Source of the DNA: CADEEN01 sp963738425
GTDB taxonomy: Bacteria > Pseudomonadota > Gammaproteobacteria > Burkholderiales > Burkholderiaceae_C
Assembly (NCBI GenBank): GCA_963738425.1
Contig: CAVTWT010000038.1
Coordinates: 1 to 64,000, forward strand
Length of the DNA: 64,000 nucleotides
Direction: 5' to 3'
Position 1 is the stretch's first letter. Every line of letters begins with the position of its first letter. Below are positions 8,783 to 16,910 of this stretch, piece by piece. The notes below the pieces were generated by a model. It was not told the origin of the DNA and made no database searches. It worked only from the letters and a program-made list of their open reading frames with translations. The position numbers and the translations under genes are program-made.

Positions 8783-8805
8783 ATGATATCAGTTTGTGAT
8801 GTCAT
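8783..8805. promoter_or_regulatory. Candidate HicB operator upstream of hicA
   Basis: Inverted repeat ATGATATCA, 5-base spacer, TGATGTCAT (8 of 9 positions complementary), starting 7 bases upstream of the hicA ATG. A palindrome at this place is expected for autoregulation by the ribbon-helix-helix domain of HicB. Binding is inferred, not shown. Confidence 0.5.
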
Positions 8806-9025
8806 GATCAACGCAACAACCCGCTACCCCACCGTCGAACTGCTCGGCCGCTACAAGGCCATCCTCCAAGCCGCATGGCAGGCGCGCCATGAACTCGCCG
8901 GCCCGAAGCGGCTGGCCGACGAAGCGGCCTTCCTGCCCGCAGCACTCAGCATCCAGGAAACGCCGGTGCACCCGGCGCCGCGCGGCGGTGGCAGTTCCGA
9001 TGCGGGAAGCAGTTTCGCCAGTTGA
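8804..9025 (+). pseudogene. HlyD-family membrane fusion protein, N-terminal fragment
   Basis: The frame from ATG 8804 reads ELLGRYKAILQAAWQARHEL, PKRLADEAAFLPAALSIQETP and VHPAPR, the conserved cytoplasmic N-terminus of type I secretion adaptors of the HlyD/PrtE group, which should then enter a membrane segment. Homology stops at about 8988 and the frame runs antisense into the integrase fragment until 9025. No transmembrane or coiled-coil part remains. Confidence 0.75.
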
Positions 9026-9420
9026 TGGATTTCGGGAGGTATCAACACCCGGTCGCGCTCGACCTGTGTGCGGCTGACTTCGCGCTTGCTCACCGTGTCG
9101 AGCGGGTTGTGCGGCACGAGGTCGTTCCTCGGGGCGAAGCGCAGCATCTGGTTCAGATCGCTCAACAGGACGTTTGCGGTTCTCAGCTTGCCCTTGACCT
9201 TGACGGTATCGAGCAGGCCGATCAAGTCGGCGCGATTCACGTCTTCAATGGCCCGATCACCGAGTAGAGGGAACACGCGGTGCGCGAACTGGTCGCGCGT
9301 GAAAGCGCCGCCATCCTTGCGGCCCGATGCGACGGCCATCAGCGAGCACACGCGGCAGGACTCGGCATACTTCTTCACCGCGAGCGCAATGAGGCGATCG
9401 GCTCTGGCGGTGCGTGCCAT
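8988..9420 (-). pseudogene. Tyrosine integrase, N-terminal fragment
   Basis: From ATG 9420: MARTARADRLIALAVKKYAES, then RDQFAHRVFPLLGDRAIEDVNRADL and a SAM-like core-binding domain ending KLLPASELPP. This resembles P4/CP4-type integrases. The catalytic domain with the R...HxxR...Y residues is missing because the sequence joins the HlyD fragment near 8988. It lies 182 bases from the right att repeat, as expected for the element's own integrase. Confidence 0.8.
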
Positions 9421-9601
9421 TGCGATAAAAAGGGGGCGCGCGGAAGCACTGTGGCAACAGAATGAGCAACAGAATTCTGCGCGCTTGCGAAGCACTTCGC
9501 GAGACGACTGAGGACAAGAAAGCGATGCAGGTTGTTGATTTGCAAGGAAACTGCAGGACGCCCCGAGACCATCTGGGACGGCCCGAAACCCCGCACTTTG
9601 G

Positions 9602-9646
9602 ATGGGGTGCAAGGGGTCGCGAGTTCGAATCCCGCCGTCCCGACCA
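9602..9646 (+). repeat. attR-type direct repeat (partial tRNA-Pro)
   Basis: Exact 45-bp copy of 6191-6235. It contains the anticodon loop to CCA portion only; the 5' half of the tRNA is absent, so it is not a second tRNA gene. It marks the right end of the island. Confidence 0.93.
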
Positions 9647-9702
9647 AAGATAACAACGGGCTACGTCAGCAATGATGTAGCCGTTTGCTCTTGGAGATCC
9701 CC

Positions 9703-10092
9703 ATGACGCAATGGCGCAAGAAAACTGCCGACGAGGTCTATGCCGCTGACGAGGTCGCAGCGCGACTGGCCGCCGAGTTGCCGAAGTGGACCTTCGAAGA
9801 CGGCTGGATCCGCCGCAAGTACAAGACCAGCGGCTGGAAGTCGACGCTGATGGTCGTCAACACCGTCGGCCATCTGGCCGAGGCGGCGTGGCACCACCCA
9901 GACCTCACGGTCTCGTACGCCTTCGTCACCGTCAAGCTGATGAACCATGCCGCCAAGGGCATCACCGACAAGGACTTCGCGCTGGCGCGCAAGATCGAAG
10001 AGGTGCTGATGTGGCAGCCGGGCGCCGAAGCCGAGGCCGTGCTCGAAGGCACGCCGGACGATCCGCGCTTCAAGTACCTGAAGTACGACTGA
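9703..10092 (+). CDS. Pterin-4a-carbinolamine dehydratase-like protein
   Basis: 129 residues with the PCD/DCoH fold: LPKWTFEDGWIRRKYKTSGWK, then the conserved HHPDLTVSYAFVTVKLMNHAAKGIT with the catalytic His-His pair and the later His. The classical enzyme recycles 4a-hydroxytetrahydrobiopterin. No phenylalanine hydroxylase is next to it; it stands at the head of the methanopterin gene block, so a pterin role in that pathway is possible. ATG 9703 follows TTGGAG and starts just outside the island. Confidence 0.85.
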   Translation: MTQWRKKTADEVYAADEVAARLAAELPKWTFEDGWIRRKYKTSGWKSTLMVVNTVGHLAEAAWHHPDLTVSYAFVTVKLMNHAAKGITDKDFALARKIEEVLMWQPGAEAEAVLEGTPDDPRFKYLKYD

Positions 10093-10214
10093 TCGCCGGT
10101 TTTGGGCTGACAGTGTGTTCCTGGCGCGGCACAGTCACGACGCTGACCATGCTTTCACGGCGTGGCCGGCCGCGGAACGGGGCTTGCTTTCATGGGGGTA
10201 CTCGATGACACGTC

Positions 10215-11252
10215 ATGTCCGCCTTGATGCCCGCTCCGACAACCCCTGACACCGACGCGGTCGTGTCGGTGGATGCACCGGCGCGCTTGCACTTGGGCTT
10301 TCTCGACCCCTCGGGTTCGCTCGGCCGGCGCTTCGGCAGCATCGGGCTGGTGATCGACGGGCCGGCCACGCAAGTCGCGATCGGTACGGCCGAGGCCGAT
10401 GCGGTGATTGCCACCACGCCTGCGGCGCAAACCGAACTCACGCGTGCCCGTGAACATCTGCAGCGCTTGCGCGAACGCACCGGCCGTCGTCAGCCGCTGC
10501 AACTGCGCCTGCAGCAGGTCTTGCCGCCGCATGCCGGGTTCGGCTCGGGCACACAACTCGCGCTGGCCATCGGCCGGGCTTTTGCACGCTGGCATCGCCT
10601 CGATATCGATGCGGTCACTCTGGCGGCTTGGCTCGGCCGCGGTTTGCGCTCAGGAGTCGGCATTGCCGGCTTCGACCAGGGTGGGCTGCTCGTCGATGGC
10701 GGCCCCGGTGCCAACGGCCAGCCCGCACCGCTGTTGTCGCGCGTCGATCTGCCGGCCGCGTGGCGCGTCGTGCTCGTCCAGGACGCCAGGCTGCGGGGTC
10801 TGTCGGGCGGCGACGAAAAACAAGCCCTTGGCGCCTTGCCGCCGCTGCCGCAAGCGGCCGCTGCCGATGTCTGCCACCAGGTGTTGATGCGCGTGATGCC
10901 TGGCGCGGCGCTGGGCGAGTTCTCTGTGTTTGCGTCGGGCCTCACGCACGTACAACGTGTGCTCGGCGAGCACTTCGCACCGGCGCAGCAGGGCCGTGCG
11001 TTCACCAGTGCTGCAGTCGGACGGCTGGTGCAATGGCTCGGCGGCGTCGATCTCGATGGCGATACGGCGCGTGCGGCGATTGGTCAGAGCTCGTGGGGCC
11101 CGACCGGTTTTGCGGTGCTGCCGTCGCAGGCGAGCGCCGAAGCGCTGCTGCTGGCAGCGCGTGCGGCCGGTGTCGTCGATGCCGGTCTCGATGTGCGCAT
11201 CGTCGCTGCACGCAACCACGGCGCAACGCTGCGCGACACCCGCCCACGCTGA
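10215..11252 (+). CDS. mptG: Beta-ribofuranosylaminobenzene 5'-phosphate synthase
   Basis: 345 residues of the GHMP-kinase-like family known as beta-RFAP synthase (Orf4 of methylotroph islands), which joins 4-hydroxybenzoate or 4-aminobenzoate to PRPP in the first committed step toward methanopterin. Visible: the N-terminal APARLHLGFLDPSGSLGRRFGSIG, the GHMP-like PPHAGFGSGTQLALAIG at about 113-128, GVGIAGFDQGG, and SSWGPTGFA near the C-terminus. It is the first gene of a tight plus-strand run with mtdB, the Orf5-type gene and mch. Confidence 0.92.
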   Translation: MSALMPAPTTPDTDAVVSVDAPARLHLGFLDPSGSLGRRFGSIGLVIDGPATQVAIGTAEADAVIATTPAAQTELTRAREHLQRLRERTGRRQPLQLRLQQVLPPHAGFGSGTQLALAIGRAFARWHRLDIDAVTLAAWLGRGLRSGVGIAGFDQGGLLVDGGPGANGQPAPLLSRVDLPAAWRVVLVQDARLRGLSGGDEKQALGALPPLPQAAAADVCHQVLMRVMPGAALGEFSVFASGLTHVQRVLGEHFAPAQQGRAFTSAAVGRLVQWLGGVDLDGDTARAAIGQSSWGPTGFAVLPSQASAEALLLAARAAGVVDAGLDVRIVAARNHGATLRDTRPR

Positions 11253-11280
11253 CTTCACACTCCCGCGAAAGCACGCTCCC

Positions 11281-12192
11281 ATGGAACGACCCTACATCCT
11301 GCACATGTTCACGCCGGGCCGGCAGATGAGTCCGTTCGACGTCAACATGGCTGCCGACGCCGGCTACCAGATCATCGTGCCGTACTGCGAGGTCGGGGCC
11401 GATGCCGTGGCCGGCCTGACGCAGGACGCCATCTTTTCGCGCGGCCCCAAAGGCGTCGCGCGCACCGGCATCTTCATCGGTGGCCGCGATGCATTGCTCG
11501 CTGCCGACATGCAGGAGCGCGCGAAGGCGGCGATGGTCAAGCCCTTCGTCGTCTCGCTCATGGCCGACCCGAGCGGCGCCTACACCACCGCCGCGGCGAT
11601 GGTGGCCTGCGTCGAGGCGGCGCTGCGTCGTGCGGCGGGCCACGATCTGCGCGGCCGGCATGTGCTCGTGCTCGGCGGCACCGGGCCAGTTGGCCGGATT
11701 GCCGGCGTGATTGCTGCGCAGTCAGGCGCCAAGGTCGTGCTGTCCAGCCGCAGCGGTGCGGCGGCAGCCGAGGAAGTGGCGCGCGACACCGGCGCGCGTT
11801 TCGGTGTCGAGCTGCATGGTGTGTCGGGCAGCGACCACGACGCCGTGCGCGCTTCGCTGGCTGAAGCGCAAGTCGTGCTCGCCTGCGCGGCGGCCGGCGT
11901 GCAGGTGGTCTCGTTCGACGATCTGCTCACCGCCAAGCAACTCGAAGTGGCGGCCGACATCAACGCCGTGCCGCCGGCTGGCATTGCCGGCGTCGGCGTG
12001 ATGGACAACGCAGTGCCGTTGGCCGGTACGAACGCGGTCGGCATCGGCGCCTTGGCCGTCGGCAACGTCAAGTACCAGACGCAACAGCGCCTGCTCGTGC
12101 AGATGCGTGAGGCCGAGAAGGCGGTGTCGCTCGGCTTTGCCGAGGCCTTTGCCACCGCGCGCGCGTTCATTGCCGAAAGCGCCCAACCTTGA
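11281..12192 (+). CDS. mtdB: Methylene-tetrahydromethanopterin dehydrogenase
   Basis: 303 residues. MtdB oxidises methylene-H4MPT to methenyl-H4MPT with NAD+ or NADP+ in the cytoplasm. The N-terminal substrate domain begins ILHMFTPGRQMSPFDVNMAADAGY; the Rossmann domain has VLVLGGTGPVGRIAGVIAAQSGAKVVLSSR (about 123-152). It differs from MtdA by its MSPFDVNMA signature and gene context. The start at 11281 leaves 28 bases after mptG; the longer upstream frame is a shadow of mptG. It ends 4 bases inside the next gene. Confidence 0.95.
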   Translation: MERPYILHMFTPGRQMSPFDVNMAADAGYQIIVPYCEVGADAVAGLTQDAIFSRGPKGVARTGIFIGGRDALLAADMQERAKAAMVKPFVVSLMADPSGAYTTAAAMVACVEAALRRAAGHDLRGRHVLVLGGTGPVGRIAGVIAAQSGAKVVLSSRSGAAAAEEVARDTGARFGVELHGVSGSDHDAVRASLAEAQVVLACAAAGVQVVSFDDLLTAKQLEVAADINAVPPAGIAGVGVMDNAVPLAGTNAVGIGALAVGNVKYQTQQRLLVQMREAEKAVSLGFAEAFATARAFIAESAQP

Positions 12193-13298
12193 AGCTGGCC
12201 GTGGCGTCGATCTCGGCGCGCTTGCTGGCCGAGATGGCGTCGCAAGAGGGTCACCGCGTCGTGGCACTCGATCTGTTCGGCGACGACGATACGCTGCGCG
12301 CCGGCCAGTGGTTGCGCATCGGCGCGCCGTCTTCCGTGCACATCGACGGCGAGCGGCTCCTCGATGCGCTCTCAGGGTTGGCCCGGCGCGGCGATGTCGG
12401 GGGCTGGTTGATCGGCAGCGGCTTCGAAGGCCAGACGGCTTTGCTCGCCGAAGCCAGCGCTCTGCTGCCATTGTTCGGCACTGCGGCCAGCAACGTGAAG
12501 CGCGTGCGCGACCCACAGGCCTTTTTCGCGGCGCTCGATCGTCACGGCATCTCACATCCCGCCGTGCAGCACACCACGCTCAGCGATGCCAGCGGCTGGC
12601 TCGTCAAAGACGCTGGCGGCTGCGGCGGCTGGCAGGTGCGCGCGGCTTCTGCCGGCAAGGGCTTGCAACCGGGGCGCTATTTCCAGCGCGAGGTGCAGGG
12701 TGTGCCGATGTCGGCCACCTTCGTCGGCAACGGCCGCGATGCGGTCATGCTCGGCGTCAATCGGCAGCTGGTGCGGCCCATCAACGCGCGGCCATTCGTG
12801 TTTTGCGGCGTCGTCGGCCCGGTCACGCTTGCTGATGTGCTGACGCAGCGGATCGAACATGCCGTGCGCGTACTGGCGGCTGAGTTTGAACTGCGAGGCC
12901 TGGGCAGCCTTGACTTCATGCTGCATGGCGATGCTTTGACCGTGCTCGAAGTCAACCCGCGCCCCCCCGCGAGCATCGCGCTGTACCGCCAGCAACGACC
13001 GATCGAGGCGCATCTGCGAGCCTGCGGCGAGGGCGCGTTGCCTGATCGCGCGCAACCCACGCTGACTTACGGCACCGAGATCGTTTTTGCGCGCCAGCCG
13101 CTACGACTGACCGGCGTCGGCGCGCGCGAACTCGCAGCGCAACCGCAATGCCATGATCTGCCACGCGCAGGCAGCGTGTTCGCCGTCGGCGATCCGCTTT
13201 GTAGCGTGTCGGCGCAGGGTCACGGCGTCGATGGCGTCGTGGCGCTTCTTGCAGGCCGTCGCGACGCGGTGCTGAACCGACTGGAGGAACAACAATGA
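12189..13298 (+). CDS. ATP-grasp protein of the H4MPT island (Orf5 type)
   Basis: 369 residues. A PurK/ATP-grasp-like architecture is visible: an N-terminal domain from LAVASISARLLAEMASQEGH, the phosphate-binding part VKDAGGCGGWQVR (about 138-150), and the metal/ATP site LDFMLHGDALTVLEVNPRPPAS (about 240-262). Genes of this family (called Orf5 in methylotrophs) occur only with H4MPT genes; cofactor ligase activity is inferred, and the exact substrate is not established. It overlaps mtdB by 4 bases and mch by 4 bases, so it is translationally coupled. Confidence 0.85.
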   Translation: MKLAVASISARLLAEMASQEGHRVVALDLFGDDDTLRAGQWLRIGAPSSVHIDGERLLDALSGLARRGDVGGWLIGSGFEGQTALLAEASALLPLFGTAASNVKRVRDPQAFFAALDRHGISHPAVQHTTLSDASGWLVKDAGGCGGWQVRAASAGKGLQPGRYFQREVQGVPMSATFVGNGRDAVMLGVNRQLVRPINARPFVFCGVVGPVTLADVLTQRIEHAVRVLAAEFELRGLGSLDFMLHGDALTVLEVNPRPPASIALYRQQRPIEAHLRACGEGALPDRAQPTLTYGTEIVFARQPLRLTGVGARELAAQPQCHDLPRAGSVFAVGDPLCSVSAQGHGVDGVVALLAGRRDAVLNRLEEQQ

Positions 13299-14302
13299 AC
13301 GAACCCACACCGCCGCTCGCCGATTGCAAGCTGAGCGTCAACCAGCAGGCTACCGCACACGTGGCGCAACTGCGGCGCGATGCGCAAGCGCTGCGCGTGC
13401 AGGTGCGCAGCGACGACAGCGGCGTGTGCATCGTCGATGCTGGCATCGACGCGCCAGGCAGCGTGGCGGCAGGGCTGCTCGTCGGCGAAATCTGCATGGG
13501 TGGCTTCGGCGAAGTTCGTTTGCGTATGGACGCGAGTGCGGGCGAAGGCTGGCCGACGTGGCTCGAAGTGCGCAGTTCGCAGCCGGTGCTGGCCTGCCTG
13601 GCCAGCCAGTACGCCGGTTGGAGTCTGGCCGCGAGCAAGGAAGAAACCGGCGGCAAGAAGTTCTTCGCGCTCGGCTCAGGCCCGGCGCGGGCGCTGTCCT
13701 GCAAGGAGCCGCTGTTCGCAGAACTCGGCTACCGCGACCGCGCGGCAACAGGTGTGCTCGTGCTCGAAGTCGATCGGCCGCCACCACGCGTCGTGCTCGA
13801 CAAGGTGCTGCGTGACTGCGCGCTCGCACCCGAGGCGCTGACCGTGGTGCTGACACCCACGACCAGCCTGGCCGGCACGACGCAGGTGGTGGCGCGTGTG
13901 CTCGAAGTGGCGCTGCACAAGGCGCACACGCTGCATTTCGACTTGCGGCATGTCGTCGATGGCATCGCCAGCGCGCCGTTGCCCGCACCGAGCCCCGACG
14001 GCGTGCAGGCCATGGGCCGCACCAATGACGCCATCCTCTATGGTGGTCGTGTGCACCTGACCGTGCGTGGCAGCGACGACGCGGCGCGTACGTTGGCCCA
14101 ACAACTGCCGTCGCGCAACTCGCCCGACTTCGGCAAATCGTTCGCCGACATCTTCAAGGCCGTCGAGTACGACTTCTACAAGATCGACGCCGCGCTCTTC
14201 GCGCCGGCCGAGGTCTGGGTCAGCAACCTCGACAGCGGCAACACGTTCCACGGCGGGGCGTTGCACATGGACCTTTTGCGCCGGCTCTGGCTACAGGGAT
14301 GA
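13295..14302 (+). CDS. mch: Methenyl-tetrahydromethanopterin cyclohydrolase
   Basis: 335 residues. Mch hydrolyses methenyl-H4MPT to N5-formyl-H4MPT. Family features: ALRVQVRSDDSGVCIVDAG, a GGFGEV turn, SKEETGGKKFFALGSGPARAL (about 110-131), GRTNDAILYGG (about 242-252), and GKSFADIFKAVEYDFYKID in the C-terminal part. Length is normal. It is the fourth gene of the mptG-mtdB-orf5-mch run with overlapping starts and stops. Confidence 0.96.
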   Translation: MNEPTPPLADCKLSVNQQATAHVAQLRRDAQALRVQVRSDDSGVCIVDAGIDAPGSVAAGLLVGEICMGGFGEVRLRMDASAGEGWPTWLEVRSSQPVLACLASQYAGWSLAASKEETGGKKFFALGSGPARALSCKEPLFAELGYRDRAATGVLVLEVDRPPPRVVLDKVLRDCALAPEALTVVLTPTTSLAGTTQVVARVLEVALHKAHTLHFDLRHVVDGIASAPLPAPSPDGVQAMGRTNDAILYGGRVHLTVRGSDDAARTLAQQLPSRNSPDFGKSFADIFKAVEYDFYKIDAALFAPAEVWVSNLDSGNTFHGGALHMDLLRRLWLQG

Positions 14303-14319
14303 CCCGTTCTAGTTTCAAT

Positions 14320-14407
14320 CACCGCAGAGGCGCAGAGAACGCGGAGGACCGCGGAGAAATCATCGACTTCCTCTGCGAACCTCTGCGCGCTCTGCGCCTC
14401 TGCGGTG
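14320..14407. repeat. Perfect 18-bp inverted repeat
   Basis: CACCGCAGAGGCGCAGAG at 14320-14337 and its exact complement at 14390-14407, separated by 52 bases that themselves contain related CGCGGAGGAC and CTCTGCGAACCTCTGCG segments. It fills the whole mch-orf7 gap and ends next to the GAAGGAGA ribosome-binding site. Short CTCTGCG/CGCAGAG repeats of this kind occur as dispersed REP-like elements in many bacteria. Confidence 0.85.
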
Positions 14408-14423
14408 AAGGAGACTCTCCAGC

Positions 14424-15344
14424 ATGACCCGCATCGCCATCGCCACCGACGAGGTCGGCTGGCACACGCGCCAGTTGCAGGCGGCGCTGCGCGAGCGAGG
14501 CGCGGTCGGGCGCTGCATCGATCTGGCCGATTGCCGCATCGACACCGCGCTGTCCTGGCACGGCTTGGCGCTGCCCGGCTTAGGCCGCGAGTTGCCTGAC
14601 GCGGTGCTGGTGCGTGGCATCGCCGGCGGCAGCTTCGAGCAAGTCACCAAGCGGCTTGGTGTGCTGCATGCACTGCGCGACCTCGGTGTGCCGGTCTACA
14701 ACGACGCGCGCGCCATCGAGCGCAGCGTCGACAAGTCGATGACCAGCCTGCTGCTGCATGCGGCGCGCGTGCCGACGCCGCCGACCTGGGCGACCGAATC
14801 GTTTGCGGAAGCGCAGCGCATCGTCACCCGCGAAAGCGCGGCCGGCCACGCCCTCGTCGCAAAACCGCTGTTCGGCTCGCAGGGCAAGGGCCTGCTGCGG
14901 GTCGGCCTGGTCGAGGGTGTGCACCAGCCGCTGCCGGCGCCGGCCGCGGGCCTGGCTTACCTGCAGCGCTTCATCGAACCCGTCAGCACGCCCGGTTTCG
15001 ATTGGCGCGTGTTGGTGATCGGCGGGCGCGCGGTCAGCGCGATGCGGCGTGTCAGCGCGTTTTGGGTGCACAACGTGGCCCAGGGCGCCCGGGGCGAGGC
15101 GGCTGAGTTGACGCCCGATCTGGCCGCGCTGGCCGAGCGCGCAGCGCGGGCGCTCGACATGGACTATGCCGGCGTCGACCTGATGCCCTCGGCGCGCGGC
15201 GCGCCGATCCAGGTGATCGAGGTCAACGGTGTGGCGGCGTGGCAGGGCCTGCAGCGGGTCAGCGCTTTCAACATCGCGCGCGCCATCGTGGCTGACTTGT
15301 TCGACCGCAAGCTCGCTGCGCATGCAGCCGCGCGCCGCGCATGA
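14424..15344 (+). CDS. RimK-type ATP-grasp ligase (Orf7 type)
   Basis: 306 residues. It resembles RimK/MptN glutamate ligases: a pre-ATP-grasp domain (1-85), DKSMTSLLLHAARVPTPPTW (about 94-113), VAKPLFGSQGKGL (about 150-162) and the acidic metal site IQVIEVNGVAAWQGLQ near the C-terminus. Known relatives add glutamate to methanopterin-type cofactors or ribosomal protein S6; the island context favours H4MPT tail synthesis, which is inference. The start at 14424 has GAAGGAGA upstream. Confidence 0.85.
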   Translation: MTRIAIATDEVGWHTRQLQAALRERGAVGRCIDLADCRIDTALSWHGLALPGLGRELPDAVLVRGIAGGSFEQVTKRLGVLHALRDLGVPVYNDARAIERSVDKSMTSLLLHAARVPTPPTWATESFAEAQRIVTRESAAGHALVAKPLFGSQGKGLLRVGLVEGVHQPLPAPAAGLAYLQRFIEPVSTPGFDWRVLVIGGRAVSAMRRVSAFWVHNVAQGARGEAAELTPDLAALAERAARALDMDYAGVDLMPSARGAPIQVIEVNGVAAWQGLQRVSAFNIARAIVADLFDRKLAAHAAARRA

Positions 15345-15375
15345 GCGCCGCAGCGCGCAGCGCGAAGATTTCCTG

Positions 15376-16197
15376 ATGATCGATCGCGCCCGGAAAGCTT
15401 TCCTGCGCGCCTGTGAACTCGACGTGGCCGTGCGCAAGCCGGGCAATGTCAGCTTGGCGTCTCCTGGGCACGGCATGACGGCTGCGCATTTCATCGCCAG
15501 TGCGCAGGCCGCGGCGCCGGCGCTGTTCGCGCCGGGGCAGCGGGTGGGGCAGCGCATCGAGGCCGCGGTGGCGGCAAGCTGGGCGGCGGCCGGTTGCAAC
15601 ACCAACCTCGGCATCGTGTTGCTCTGCGCGCCGATTGCCGCGGCCGTGGAGCGCTTTCCGACGGCTGAGCTGCGGCCCGCGATCGAAGCCGTGCTGGCCG
15701 ATCTGGACCGCGACGATGCAGCTGCGGCGTACCGGGCGATCGCCTTTGTGCAGCCCGGCGGCCTGGGCGACGCGCCGTCCGAGGACGTACGCCGCCCACC
15801 CAGCCTCGGTTTGCGCCAAGCGATGGCGCTGGCCGCCGAGCGTGACAGCATCGCGCGCCAGTACGCCAACGGTTTTGCCGATCTGTTCGAGATCGCCCTG
15901 CCGCAACTGGCGCCGGGCGGGGCTTCCGACGCCGGCGTGCAGCGGACCTATCTGGCCCTGTTGGCCCGTCTGCCCGATTCACACATTGTTCGAAAACACG
16001 GCGAGGCCGTGGCACAGACTGTCATGAGCGCGGCGCAGGGCTGGCAGGCCCGGGCGGCAGCCGGCGTGGTGCTTGACCAGTCGCCGGCCTTTCTGGCCTG
16101 GGATGACGAACTCAAAGCCGCTGCCATCAACCCCGGCACGACCGCCGACCTGACGGTGGCCGCACTGCTGCTGGCGCTCTTGACCGGGCCTGCCTGA
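15376..16197 (+). CDS. CitG/MdcB-like triphosphoribosyl-dephospho-CoA synthase family
   Basis: 273 residues. Family marks are the N-terminal ACELDVAVRKPGNVSLASPGHGM, where citG-type proteins have L-x-x-K-P-G-x-V-S, then AAGCNTNLGIVLLCAPIA. Classical members make the precursor of the citrate/malonate decarboxylase prosthetic group, but neither enzyme is encoded here. Homologues are a regular part of bacterial H4MPT islands, so a role in methanopterin or methylofuran synthesis is more likely; unproven. ATG 15376 lies 31 bases after the preceding stop. Confidence 0.8.
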   Translation: MIDRARKAFLRACELDVAVRKPGNVSLASPGHGMTAAHFIASAQAAAPALFAPGQRVGQRIEAAVAASWAAAGCNTNLGIVLLCAPIAAAVERFPTAELRPAIEAVLADLDRDDAAAAYRAIAFVQPGGLGDAPSEDVRRPPSLGLRQAMALAAERDSIARQYANGFADLFEIALPQLAPGGASDAGVQRTYLALLARLPDSHIVRKHGEAVAQTVMSAAQGWQARAAAGVVLDQSPAFLAWDDELKAAAINPGTTADLTVAALLLALLTGPA

Positions 16198-16326
16198 AAC
16201 CCCGGGTAATCCCCGCACCGCGATCGGCTCCGATGGCATGGATCGTGATACTTCTTCCTGAGCGCTGACTCGCAGCGCTGCGTCCATTGGACATTTCGCG
16301 AACCGCAAACAGGAGATACAACAGCC
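16198..16326 (+). promoter_or_regulatory. Leader region of fae
   Basis: 129-base gap upstream of fae. It holds an inverted repeat AGCGCTG-5-CAGCGCT at 16261-16279 and CGATC/GATCG segments, then AACAGGAG 10 bases before the ATG. Fae is usually among the most abundant proteins in methylotrophs, so a strong dedicated promoter is expected here. I could not point to convincing -35/-10 boxes. Confidence 0.3.
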
Positions 16327-16836
16327 ATGGCAAAGATCGATCGGATGATGGTCGGTGAATCGCTCGTCGGTGACGGCAACGAAGTTGCGCACATCGACCT
16401 GCTCATCGGCCCGCGCGGCAGCCCCGCCGAAACCGCGTTCGCCAACGCGCTGGTCAACAACAAGGACGGCTTCACCTCGCTGCTGGCCGTGGTCGCCCCC
16501 AACCTGCTGACCAAGCCCGCGACGGTGATGTTCAACAAGGTCACCATCAAGGGTGCCAAGCAGGCCGTGCAGATGTTCGGCCCGGCACAGCGCGCCGTCG
16601 CGATGGCGGTGGCCGACTGCGTCGAAGACGGCACCATCCCGGTCGCCGAGGCCGACAACCTGTTCATCTGCGTCGGCGTCTTCATCCACTGGCTGGCCGC
16701 CGACGACAAGAAGATCCAGGACTACAACTACCAGGCGGTCAAGGAGTCGATCAAGCGTGCCGTCGCCGGCTCGCCGACCGCCGCCGAAGTGGTGGCCAAG
16801 AAGGGCTCTGCAGCCCATCCGTTCGCCGCCAACTGA
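16327..16836 (+). CDS. fae: Formaldehyde-activating enzyme
   Basis: 169 residues. Fae condenses formaldehyde with H4MPT to methylene-H4MPT, the entry to the pathway. The conserved stretch NEVAHIDLLIGPRGSPAETAFANAL contains the His proposed as general acid (residue 22 here); GFTSLLAVVAPNLLTKPATVMFNKVTIK and the C-terminal KEEV-like region follow. AGGAG lies ahead of ATG 16327. A strong terminator follows at once, so it can be transcribed separately. A divergent paralogue lies at 36983. Confidence 0.97.
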   Translation: MAKIDRMMVGESLVGDGNEVAHIDLLIGPRGSPAETAFANALVNNKDGFTSLLAVVAPNLLTKPATVMFNKVTIKGAKQAVQMFGPAQRAVAMAVADCVEDGTIPVAEADNLFICVGVFIHWLAADDKKIQDYNYQAVKESIKRAVAGSPTAAEVVAKKGSAAHPFAAN

Positions 16837-16875
16837 GTCAGGAGCAGCGGCGTCCTTGGCGGGACGTTGCTTCAC

Positions 16876-16910
16876 AAGAGCCCGCCGGCCTGCCGGCGGG
16901 CTCTTTTTTG
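16876..16910. terminator. Terminator between fae and the FolB-like gene
   Basis: 14-bp stem AAGAGCCCGCCGGC/GCCGGCGGGCTCTT with a 2-base apex, followed by TTTTT on the plus strand. It lies 40 bases after the fae stop and directly against the predicted end (16911) of the convergent minus-strand gene. Confidence 0.92.

Noticed and set aside
9602..9646. Second tRNA-Pro gene
   Set aside because: Only the 3' 45 bases are present; no acceptor 5' strand or D-arm, so it is an att duplicate.
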